Shown: positions 57,394 to 64,000 of the stretch, in pieces | Numbering within the stretch: the stretch's first letter is position 1 | Layout: each line of letters starts with the position of its first letter | Source: Sutcliffiella rhizosphaerae | GTDB taxonomy: Bacteria > Bacillota > Bacilli > Bacillales > Bacillaceae_I | Assembly: GCF_917563925.1 (NCBI RefSeq) | Contig: NZ_CAKJTJ010000013.1 | Coordinates: forward strand, 1 to 64,000 | Length of the DNA: 64,000 nt | Reading direction: 5' to 3' | Program-made: the position numbers and the translations under genes | Notes under the pieces: generated by a model | What the model was told of the DNA's origin: nothing | Databases searched by the model: none | Seen by the model: the letters and a program-made list of their open reading frames with translations, nothing else

Positions 57394-57652
57394 CGATCAA
57401 AAAAGATCGCTTCAGACTGTTGACAAACCCAAATTATTTTTAGATTTGTATTTAACTGTTGATCTTCGTTGCAGACGCTTCGCTTTCCGCGGGCGGTCCG
57501 GGAACCTCCTCGGGCTTGCGCCCTGCGGGGTTTCCCATGTCCCTTCCTCCCGCAGGAGTCTTCGCGTCTTTCACTACGATCAACATAGGAATCGCGTTAA
57601 CATAAGAAAAGTACCTTTGTCTACACACTGAGACGATCAAAAAAGATCGCTT
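57394..57652. mobile_element. GC-rich palindromic repeat inserted in a terminator
   Basis: A 221-bp segment (57413-57633) is bounded by two identical 19-bp direct copies of CGATCAAAAAAGATCGCTT (57394-57412 and 57634-57652). Its ends form an imperfect inverted repeat, CAGACTGTTGACAAA against CAGTGTGTAGACAAA. Inside lies a 127-bp GC-rich core bounded by GTTGATC/GATCAAC (57458-57584) with CTCCTGCGGGA-type motifs on the minus strand that I recall as a very common Bacillaceae repeat. The target was evidently the terminator AAGCGATC/GATCGCTT of yhcX. Open frames inside are not genes. Confidence 0.72.
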
Positions 57653-57663
57653 TTCCTAAGATG

Positions 57664-59199
57664 TTACTTTTTATATTTTATTTCATACACATCCCTGCGG
57701 CGGTCTTTAAGCTGACGTACCGTTCCTGATTGACGTTGGCGGCGGAGGATTTCCAGATCTACGTCACCAATAATCACCATTTCGATATTTGGGTTACATT
57801 CCCCTACAATCCCGTCTCTGGCAAATTCAAAGTCAGACGGGGCAAATATTGCCGATTGTGCGTATTGAATATCCATGTTTTCTACTTGTGACAGGTTCCC
57901 ACACGTACCTGCAATGACAGTATAAATTTGGTTTTCTACAGCGCGTGCCTGAGCACAGTAGCGGACACGTAAGTAGCCTTGTCGATCTTCAGTATTGAAT
58001 GGGCAGAAGATAATGTTTGCTCCTTTTTCGGTTGCTATTCGCGCTAACTCAGGGAATTCAATGTCATAACATATTTGAATTGCTATTTTTCCACAATCTG
58101 TATCGAAGACTCTTACACTTTCTCCTCTACTAATCCCCCACCATTTCCGTTCATTTGGTGTGATATGAATTTTATATTGTTTCTCAATCGTCCCATCACG
58201 GCGGAATAAATATGCAATATTAAAGACTTTTTCATCTTCCTCTACAAAATGTGATCCACCAATGATATTGACATTGTATTTTACTGCAAGATCTGTAAAC
58301 AATTGAATATACTGTTCGGTAAATTCGGTTAATCGTTGAACTGCTTTGCTAGGTACTTTTTCATGTAGGAAACTCATCAATTGTGTTGTGAATATCTCTG
58401 GGAATACCGCAAAGTCTGCCCCTGCATCTGAGGCAACATCCGTATAATACTCCACCTGGTTTGCAAACTCATCAAAAGAGTTGATTGATTTCATCATGTA
58501 TTGAACAACACAAATTCGAACTGGGAACGACGTTTTAAAATGGCGCTTTGTCTGTGGAATGTATTCAACATTATTCCATTCCATTAACGTTGCATATTTA
58601 TTGGAAGCAACATCATCCGGCAAATAACCTGGATTAATACGCATTAGTGTAAATTCATTCAGTAATTGAAAGGAAAGAACTGGATCATAAATCTTATGCC
58701 GCATAACATGACGAACATATTCACGCGGGGACATTTCATCTGCATATTTATGATAAAATGGGATCCTTCCCCCAATAATAATACTCTTTAAATTCAGTCT
58801 TCTTGCTAAGTCTTTTCGCGCCTCATACAAACGATGGCCAACCTTCATTCTGCGGTATTCAGGATGCACCATTACTTCAATTCCATATAAATTATAGCCA
58901 TCTGGATTATGGTTTGTAATATATCCCTCATCGGTAATATCGTCCCATGTATGGCGATCATCATACTCATCAAAATTAATAAGTAAGCTTGAGCAAGAGC
59001 CGATAATTTGCCCATCATACTCCGCACATAATTGACCGTCAGGGAACATATTCAAATGACTTTCCAAATGTTCTCTTTTCCATGGTTCCATCCCAGGAAA
59101 ACACAAATGTTGAAGAGCTATGATATCATCTATATCTTTCATTTCTATATTTCGGATAATCATTCTTTTTTCAAATTTAGATAAATCAATCTTTGACAT
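57664..59199 (-). CDS. yhcX: GNAT-nitrilase fusion protein YhcX
   Basis: A 511-residue two-domain protein. Residues 12-190 are a GNAT acetyltransferase (VHPEYRRMKVGHRLYEARK is the acetyl-CoA motif). Residues 226-500 are a carbon-nitrogen hydrolase with catalytic E268 (FPEIF), K343 (YKIHITP) and C377 (QICYDIEFPE), all present. B. subtilis YhcX has the same fusion, size and position near glpP; amidase action on an N-acyl or indole-type substrate has been suggested. Start ATG follows TTGAGGG. Confidence 0.93.
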   Translation of the reverse strand: MSKIDLSKFEKRMIIRNIEMKDIDDIIALQHLCFPGMEPWKREHLESHLNMFPDGQLCAEYDGQIIGSCSSLLINFDEYDDRHTWDDITDEGYITNHNPDGYNLYGIEVMVHPEYRRMKVGHRLYEARKDLARRLNLKSIIIGGRIPFYHKYADEMSPREYVRHVMRHKIYDPVLSFQLLNEFTLMRINPGYLPDDVASNKYATLMEWNNVEYIPQTKRHFKTSFPVRICVVQYMMKSINSFDEFANQVEYYTDVASDAGADFAVFPEIFTTQLMSFLHEKVPSKAVQRLTEFTEQYIQLFTDLAVKYNVNIIGGSHFVEEDEKVFNIAYLFRRDGTIEKQYKIHITPNERKWWGISRGESVRVFDTDCGKIAIQICYDIEFPELARIATEKGANIIFCPFNTEDRQGYLRVRYCAQARAVENQIYTVIAGTCGNLSQVENMDIQYAQSAIFAPSDFEFARDGIVGECNPNIEMVIIGDVDLEILRRQRQSGTVRQLKDRRRDVYEIKYKK

Positions 59200-59437
59200 G
59201 CCCTCAACTCCTGAACTTATGTAGACTTTCTAGTGTAACTGATCAGTTTAATGATTAGTCCAATATTACTTATTCCCCAATATTATCATACCAAAACTTG
59301 TGACTTTTCATGATTGAAGTAAGCATTGAAAGACAAAAAATGTTCACAATATCTATAAAGGAATAACTTTGCAAAGCAAGTAAGTTAGGACTATAATTTT
59401 AAGGAAAGTATCTTGAATTCAAGAGAGGTGAATATGA

Positions 59438-59872
59438 GTGGATAATTCCAAAAAAGTCGAGAATCTTTTACTGTTAGCGACAATAGTTGCACTTGTCGCC
59501 ACACTTGGAAGCCTATTTTTCTCTGAAGTTATGCTGTTTATACCATGTAATTTATGCTGGTATCAACGAATATTAATGTATCCGCTTGTAGTGATACTTG
59601 GAATTGCAGCCATCAAGAAAGATGCATCTATTTCCACGTACGTATTGCCTCTTTCCATTATCGGTGGAACGATTTCTTTTTACCATTATCTCGTACAAAA
59701 GGTTAACTTTTTTGGAGAAGCATCCATAGGTTGTGGAGTTGTTCCATGTAATGGCCAATATATTAATTGGCTAGGGTTTATTACCATCCCGTTTTTAGCA
59801 CTTATTGCCTTTACTCTAATCACTATCATTATGTTTTATGTAAGAAAAATTGAAAAGAAAGCAGGGAAATAA
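59438..59872 (+). CDS. Disulfide bond formation protein, BdbC/DsbB type
   Basis: A 144-residue four-helix quinone-linked oxidoreductase. The first cysteine pair is in IPCNLCWYQR and the second in IGCGVVPCNGQY, as in BdbC. It reoxidises extracytoplasmic thioredoxin-like oxidants. GTG start at 59438 behind GAGAGGTG. The next gene, a membrane-anchored CPAC thioredoxin, begins 2 bases after it and is the obvious partner. Confidence 0.92.
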   Translation: MDNSKKVENLLLLATIVALVATLGSLFFSEVMLFIPCNLCWYQRILMYPLVVILGIAAIKKDASISTYVLPLSIIGGTISFYHYLVQKVNFFGEASIGCGVVPCNGQYINWLGFITIPFLALIAFTLITIIMFYVRKIEKKAGK

Positions 59873-59874
59873 CG

Positions 59875-60345
59875 ATGAAAAAGCTCTTAGTCATAGTCGG
59901 AGTCATTACAGCAATCTTTATTGCATTAGTTGTCGTCACAAATATACAACAAACACAAAATGCTGAAGGTAATCCTTTCGGCAAAAGCAAACTTCATCCT
60001 GAAACAGTAAAGCAACTAGAAGACCCTCTATATCAAAACGTTATTACTCCTGACCAATTAGAAGAAGAACTGGATGCAGGAGAAACAAAAACCATTTATT
60101 TCTACAGCTCTACATGTCCAGCATGTAAACAAACGAGTCCAGTAGTTGTACCAATGGCAGAAGATATGGGAATTGATCTTCAAATGTACAACCTGCAAGA
60201 GTTTCAAGAGGGCTGGGATGTCTATAATATTGAATCGACACCTACCTTCATCCATTTCGAAAATGGACAGGAAGTGGATCGTTTAGTAAATTACCATAAA
60301 GACCATACAGTTTTTTCTGACTGGTTTGAAAGTGTAAATGAATAA
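59875..60345 (+). CDS. Membrane-anchored thioredoxin-like oxidant (CPAC)
   Basis: A 156-residue protein with an N-terminal membrane anchor (residues 4-24) and an extracytoplasmic thioredoxin fold. The active site is YSSTCPACKQTSP, with the cis-proline in ESTPTFIHF. With the BdbC-like partner it should introduce disulfides into exported proteins (BdbA/BdbD role). The operon sits between yhcX and yhcU, where B. subtilis has other genes. Confidence 0.9.
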   Translation: MKKLLVIVGVITAIFIALVVVTNIQQTQNAEGNPFGKSKLHPETVKQLEDPLYQNVITPDQLEEELDAGETKTIYFYSSTCPACKQTSPVVVPMAEDMGIDLQMYNLQEFQEGWDVYNIESTPTFIHFENGQEVDRLVNYHKDHTVFSDWFESVNE

Positions 60346-60446
60346 CTAGGTTCTTTAGACTTTTAGCAGTGTATGGCGATTTTCTTAAATAAGCTAAGCC
60401 TATTGCGGAGATAAACAGCGTCGTTTTATTAAGGAATCTTCCGAAA

Positions 60447-60500
60447 AATAAAAGGGACTGCCAGATGAAAGTATTCACTTTCTGGTCAGACCCTTTTTTT
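60447..60500. terminator. Bidirectional terminator
   Basis: A long stem around AAAAGGGACTGCCAGA and TTCTGGTCAGACCCTTTT with flanking A and T tracts, between converging genes. Its core recurs near 14.47 kb. Confidence 0.85.
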
Positions 60501-60501
60501 G

Positions 60502-60900
60502 TTACACTAGGTATTGATTAGAAGCACGCATAAACTTACTAAAAAAGCTTCCAGTCATGTCTCTTTGCTTAAATTGATTCAGTGCATATGGAAAGGTAAA
60601 TCCAAAGTCTATTAACATGTTTACATTACGCTTAAATAACTCAATATGCTTATTTCTAATTTCTTCTTTTTGTACCGTTTCAATGACAGCTATAATTGTC
60701 TGCAAGCTAGAAATAATTTGAAATGCTTCTTTTAACGTTCCATTATAGTTGGAAAAGATATCATATACAGTGCCTGTGTGAAGGGTAACTTCTATCTCTT
60801 GATCTGTGAAATGAAATGGTAAAATATTTGTCAGGAGGTGCTGTATCAGTTCACAGATATGATCCTCCTGTTCTGGAGTTGATGCATGTACTACTTTCAC
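60502..60900 (-). CDS. yhcU: YhcU-like protein (DUF5365)
   Basis: A 132-residue soluble protein, starting MKVVHASTPEQEDHICELIQ. Size and neighbours (yhcT, yhcX) match B. subtilis YhcU. The GTG at 60900 has AAAGGTGGG 8 nt upstream; the longer frame is not supported. No motif suggests a function. Confidence 0.78.
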   Translation of the reverse strand: MKVVHASTPEQEDHICELIQHLLTNILPFHFTDQEIEVTLHTGTVYDIFSNYNGTLKEAFQIISSLQTIIAVIETVQKEEIRNKHIELFKRNVNMLIDFGFTFPYALNQFKQRDMTGSFFSKFMRASNQYLV

Positions 60901-61042
60901 GTATGAAACCCACCTTTTTATCTTCAATATATGAAAAGAGTAACATAAATAGCCCTATGATGGCGGAGGTAGTTAATGGAATCCTTAGACTAAATCCGAC
61001 ATAAAAAACCTTAAAAAATTTCTACATAAATAGGAGAAAAAT

Positions 61043-61942
61043 ATGACAAGTCAATCTATAGATATTACCGTTTCTGGAAATCACTTACCTACTCTCCAAG
61101 ACTACTTGAGACAGGATATTCTAGTGTCCAAAAAGCTACTGCATGAAATTCGCATGTCAAAATTAGTTACAGTAAATAAAGAAATCCCTGTATGGACGCA
61201 ACCACTTCAACAAGGAGACCTCATTTCTATTCCAATTTTTCCAGAGAATATCGAACCATCAGCCTCCAATCTCGCAATTCAGGTTTTATTTGAAAATGAG
61301 CATCTATTAATAATCAATAAATCTGCTGGAGTAGAAACCCACCCAAGTTCTGTAGAAGTACAGGAATCCCTTGCAAATGGAGTAGCTTACTATTTTAAAG
61401 AAAAAGGCATTCATGCAAAGGTACGCCACACGCATCGTCTAGATAAAGATACAAGCGGTGCCATCCTTTTTGCTAAGCATGCCATCAGCGGTGCCATACT
61501 GGATAAATTATTAGAAGAACGGAAGATAAAACGGACGTATATAGCCCTAGTGGAAGGTGTTATGAAGAAAAAAGAAGGAACGATAGATACTCCGATTGGA
61601 AAGGATCGACACCATGCCACAAGAAGAAGAGTATCTCCATCAGGTCAAAAAGCTTTGACACATTATAAAGTATTGAAGGAGTTCCCAAACGAAAAATGTT
61701 CTCTTTTGAAAATAACTCTTGATACTGGGAGAACTCATCAAATTCGGGTACATATGAGCAGTATTGGTCATCCACTTTTTGGAGACAAATTATATGGTGC
61801 CACAAGTAATCATCACCGCCATAGCCTCCATGCTTGGGAGCTAAGTGTCCCGCATCCATTTACGAATTCTATCATTACTACGGTTGCTCCCTTACCCGTA
61901 GATTTTGGCCCAAAGTTTGTACAATTAACAGACTATTATTAA
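61043..61942 (+). CDS. yhcT: RluD-type pseudouridine synthase YhcT
   Basis: A 299-residue RNA pseudouridine synthase. An S4-like N-terminal region precedes the catalytic domain with HRLDKDTSGAILFAK (catalytic Asp), and TGRTHQIRVHMSSIGHPLFGD closes the active site. It probably modifies 23S rRNA or tRNA uridines. It is divergent from yhcU, as expected from B. subtilis gene content. Confidence 0.93.
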   Translation: MTSQSIDITVSGNHLPTLQDYLRQDILVSKKLLHEIRMSKLVTVNKEIPVWTQPLQQGDLISIPIFPENIEPSASNLAIQVLFENEHLLIINKSAGVETHPSSVEVQESLANGVAYYFKEKGIHAKVRHTHRLDKDTSGAILFAKHAISGAILDKLLEERKIKRTYIALVEGVMKKKEGTIDTPIGKDRHHATRRRVSPSGQKALTHYKVLKEFPNEKCSLLKITLDTGRTHQIRVHMSSIGHPLFGDKLYGATSNHHRHSLHAWELSVPHPFTNSIITTVAPLPVDFGPKFVQLTDYY

Positions 61943-62054
61943 TTTGCATTCCAAACGCAATACTAAATAGGCTTTGTGGGGAAATCGCATTTCCATAGTA
62001 AACGTGCTCTTTACTTCCATTTTAAGAGCACGTTCTGTTTAAAGTAATTCTAAA

Positions 62055-62103
62055 AAAGAGACTGACAAAAAGTCATTAAGCATGACTTTTTTATCAGTCC
62101 CTT
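62055..62103. terminator. Bidirectional terminator
   Basis: GAGACTGACAAAAAGTCAT pairs with ATGACTTTTTTATCAGTCCC; it serves yhcT and the converging GNAT gene. Confidence 0.87.
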
Positions 62104-62106
62104 CTA

Positions 62107-62532
62107 CTATTGAACAAGGCTTTTGCGAAAAACGTAACTTGCCTTCTCATAATTCATTTTCTCTTCATAGAAACGGTGTGCGTGAACTCGGACCAACCCT
62201 GACGATAAGGTCACTTTTTCACACCCTTGTTCTCTACCTAGCTCTTCTACGTATTGCAACAGCTTTTCCCCGTAACCTTTTGACCTACCCGTATTTTTTG
62301 TCACAAGATCATAAACATAAATATGTCTTCCATCATAAAAATTGGTGAGGGTAATAATACCTGTCACTGCCACTATTTCCTCACCATCGTAGTACGCATG
62401 AAGTTCATAGCCCTCTTCGGACATCTTTTCATACGTTTGAAAGAAAAAATCATTTGTAAGATGTGGCCTTAATTCTCTTAATACTTCTAGTCCTTGCAAT
62501 AGCTCTTCACGAGTTTGAAGTCTTTTCATCAT
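62107..62532 (-). CDS. GNAT-family N-acetyltransferase
   Basis: A 141-residue acetyltransferase with the strand YELHAYYDGEEIVAVTGI, YVYDLVTKNTGRSKGYGEKLL (acetyl-CoA loop) and FYEEKMNYEKASYVFRK at the end. It is a single-domain enzyme with unknown substrate. AAGGAGTGGAG precedes two adjacent ATG codons. Confidence 0.87.
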   Translation of the reverse strand: MMKRLQTREELLQGLEVLRELRPHLTNDFFFQTYEKMSEEGYELHAYYDGEEIVAVTGIITLTNFYDGRHIYVYDLVTKNTGRSKGYGEKLLQYVEELGREQGCEKVTLSSGLVRVHAHRFYEEKMNYEKASYVFRKSLVQ

Positions 62533-62681
62533 TCTTCTCCACTCCTTTTATGTATAGGCTTCCACTTTTATGGCTATTACCAATATTGTACTATTTTTGT
62601 TCACAGGATTGATCTTTTTTCAAAAAATTTCAGTAAGGATTCTAGTTATAATATAATCATTGATTGGAAGGAGTGTTTTGG

Positions 62682-63458
62682 TTGAAAAAGATAGGTCTTT
62701 TATTAAGTATGTTTTCATTTATGCTATTAGCAGCTTGTGGAAATGCTGATAATAAAGAGAACACAAATGGAACGAATAATGCTATACCGACTATGGTTGA
62801 GGTAGAAATCAAGCTTCCTGAAAATGTAGAGCTTAATAAAGAAGTAAAGATAGAAGCGTTAGTTACTCAAGGTGACGATAATGTAGATGACGCCAATGAA
62901 GTACTTTTTGAAATTTGGAGACAAGGTCATGAAGAAGACCATGAAAAAATAGAAGCAACGAATGATGGAGAAGGAGTCTACTCCATTTCGAAAACATTTG
63001 AAGAAGACGGATTTTATTATGTGGTTGCCCATACCACTGCAAGAGACATGCATGTAATGCCACGTGTAGAATTGACGGTCGGAAACCCGGAGCCAACAGA
63101 ACATGATCATGATGATCATGAAGAAACAGAACACCATGATCATCATAGTCATGGAAGTGAGCATGACAATTCTTTATCCTTAACATTCTTGCCTGAGACT
63201 TCTGTAGTCGTAAACAAGGAGACTACATTACAGACTGAGCTATCTTTAGAAGATGTTGCATTTACAGGTGCTGATGTGCGTTTTGAGATATGGCATAAAG
63301 ACTCAGAAAATCATACTTTCATAGATGCTGAAGAAGTAAATGATGGAATATACGAGGCAAAAACAACCTTTGATCAAAACGGCCTGCATTATGTACAGAT
63401 TCATGTGGAAAAAGATGATTTACATGAACACCAAATAGAAGAATTAGAAGTACAATAA
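62682..63458 (+). CDS. Lipoprotein with two FixH/YtkA-like domains and a His-rich linker
   Basis: A 258-residue lipoprotein (LLAAC lipobox). Two related domains, VLFEIWRQGHEED ... GVYSISKTFEEDGFYYVVAH and VRFEIWHKDSENH ... GIYEAKTTFDQNGLHYVQIH, are joined by a linker very rich in His, Asp and Glu (about residues 147-170). The domain type is the YtkA/FixH fold. The linker and conserved His suggest metal binding, perhaps copper. The TTG at 62682 lies 8 nt behind AAGGAG; the frame is open to 62664. Confidence 0.8.
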   Translation: MKKIGLLLSMFSFMLLAACGNADNKENTNGTNNAIPTMVEVEIKLPENVELNKEVKIEALVTQGDDNVDDANEVLFEIWRQGHEEDHEKIEATNDGEGVYSISKTFEEDGFYYVVAHTTARDMHVMPRVELTVGNPEPTEHDHDDHEETEHHDHHSHGSEHDNSLSLTFLPETSVVVNKETTLQTELSLEDVAFTGADVRFEIWHKDSENHTFIDAEEVNDGIYEAKTTFDQNGLHYVQIHVEKDDLHEHQIEELEVQ

Positions 63459-63749
63459 ATTTTTTGAGGTTAAATCGGTTGCTTTCATAGAGGGATTAGG
63501 GGGATTGAGAAAGATACATCGACGAAACCGTACCACTTATCGACGGTTTTTCGATTTTATCGACGAAACGACTATGTTCACTAATTTCTGCACCGTGCAT
63601 CAACACAATATATAAGGTGCTACTCTCCAAAAAGAGTGGCACCTTTTTTTAGTAATAGTATGAGGTCAAAACTAATCTAGAAGATTAAAACAACCTTCAC
63701 GATGACTTCTTCTTTTGCTTAACGGAGATAAACATGGCAATTCCGATTA
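63459..63749. other. Intergenic region with short repeats and a terminator
   Basis: ATCGACGAAAC occurs twice (near 63517 and 63558) with a partial inverted copy between. A strong terminator AAGGTGC-ACTCT/AGAGT-GCACC plus T lies at 63614-63650. No gene is visible. Confidence 0.55.
63614..63650 (+). terminator. Terminator
   Basis: AAGGTGC plus ACTCT pair with AGAGT plus GCACCTT with single bulges, followed by seven T. Confidence 0.82.
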
Positions 63750-64000
63750 TTAGAAGTTAAAATTATCAGGATCAGAACCAACACGCTTGTTTTCATTCAA
63801 GGAATTGATTTTTTCCATCTCTTCCGCAGATAGCTCAAAATTAAAGATGTCCGCATTTTCCTTGATTCGGTGTTCTTTAACTGATTTAGGAATGGTTACT
63901 ACTCCGTTTTGAAGATCCCAACGAAGAATGACTTGTGCAACCGACTTTTGATGAGCATCAGCAATTTCTTGCAACACTTCATTATCCAGAAGCTGTCCTT
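63750..64000 (-). CDS. Aldo/keto reductase, C-terminal part (cut by window end)
   Basis: The last 83 residues of an aldo/keto reductase: GQLLDNEVLQEIADAHQKSV, AQVILRWDLQNGVVTIPKS and VKEHRIKENADIFNFELS. This is the NADPH-binding end of the YvgN/YtbE type. The frame is open across the window edge, so the start is outside. It is a different subgroup from the reductase at 9594. Confidence 0.9.
   Translation of the reverse strand, partial: GQLLDNEVLQEIADAHQKSVAQVILRWDLQNGVVTIPKSVKEHRIKENADIFNFELSAEEMEKINSLNENKRVGSDPDNFNF

Noticed and set aside
57446-57640. Two open frames of about 60 codons on opposite strands
   Set aside because: Both are by-products of the GC-rich palindromic repeat; no ribosome site or family.

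Overview
The window is chromosomal DNA from an endospore-forming, AT-rich member of the Bacillaceae. Evidence for this includes SpoVR, GerP-type spore proteins behind a sigma-K-like promoter, an undecaprenyl-phosphate recycling set, Gram-positive ribosome binding sites with many TTG and GTG starts, and rho-independent terminators after most genes. Much of the right half follows the Bacillus subtilis order yhcT-yhcU-yhcX-glpP-glpK-glpD-pgcA-yhcY-yhcZ-yhdA-yhdB-yhdC-spoVR. glpF, lytF, nsrR and others are missing from this order, and mgtE, a TauE/SafE permease, an SDR gene and a BdbC-type pair are inserted.

Layout. 0-10 kb: the 5' end of a group IIC intron sits just behind the terminator of a TPP riboswitch, followed by an MFS exporter, a class A penicillin-binding protein, UspA, a TetR plus two-gene SMR efflux operon, a glutamate symporter and an aldo/keto reductase. 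10.6-14.4 kb: a cobalamin riboswitch with a readable antiterminator/terminator controls a B12-independent class I ribonucleotide reductase. 14.5-24.2 kb: two UppP phosphatases and two DedA/VTT membrane proteins, small lipoproteins, and a guanine-riboswitch operon (xpt plus a purine permease). 24.5-30 kb: azoreductase, an ECF sigma/anti-sigma pair, a manganese-type riboswitch in front of a peptide/lipoprotein/kinase operon, and ChrA. 29.9-32.6 kb: a 21-bp-period repeat array and a small GerP/Hsp20 spore operon. 32.6-36.5 kb: the fruR-fruK-fruA operon with a four-repeat operator. 36.5-40.6 kb: an accessory stretch with a HAD phosphatase, a pentapeptide-repeat protein, and two decayed genes (uppS-like and DUF2975). 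40.9-64 kb: the syntenic block, with an M-box upstream of mgtE, the redox-type YhcYZ two-component system, catabolite control at pgcA, the glycerol regulon, a GC-rich palindromic repeat inside a terminator, and disulfide-bond, pseudouridine synthase and FixH-like lipoprotein genes.

Regulation by RNA stands out. Five riboswitches of five classes (TPP, cobalamin, guanine, Mn, Mg) and a GlpP-type leader terminator occur in 64 kb. The most unusual items are the intron placed behind a riboswitch terminator, the Mn-type riboswitch with an uncommon target operon, the B12-controlled reductase with an explicit 17-pair antiterminator, and the exact 21-bp repeat array. I found no complete prophage, CRISPR array, rRNA or tRNA. 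All family assignments come from reading the sequence and recalled family features; no database search was run.
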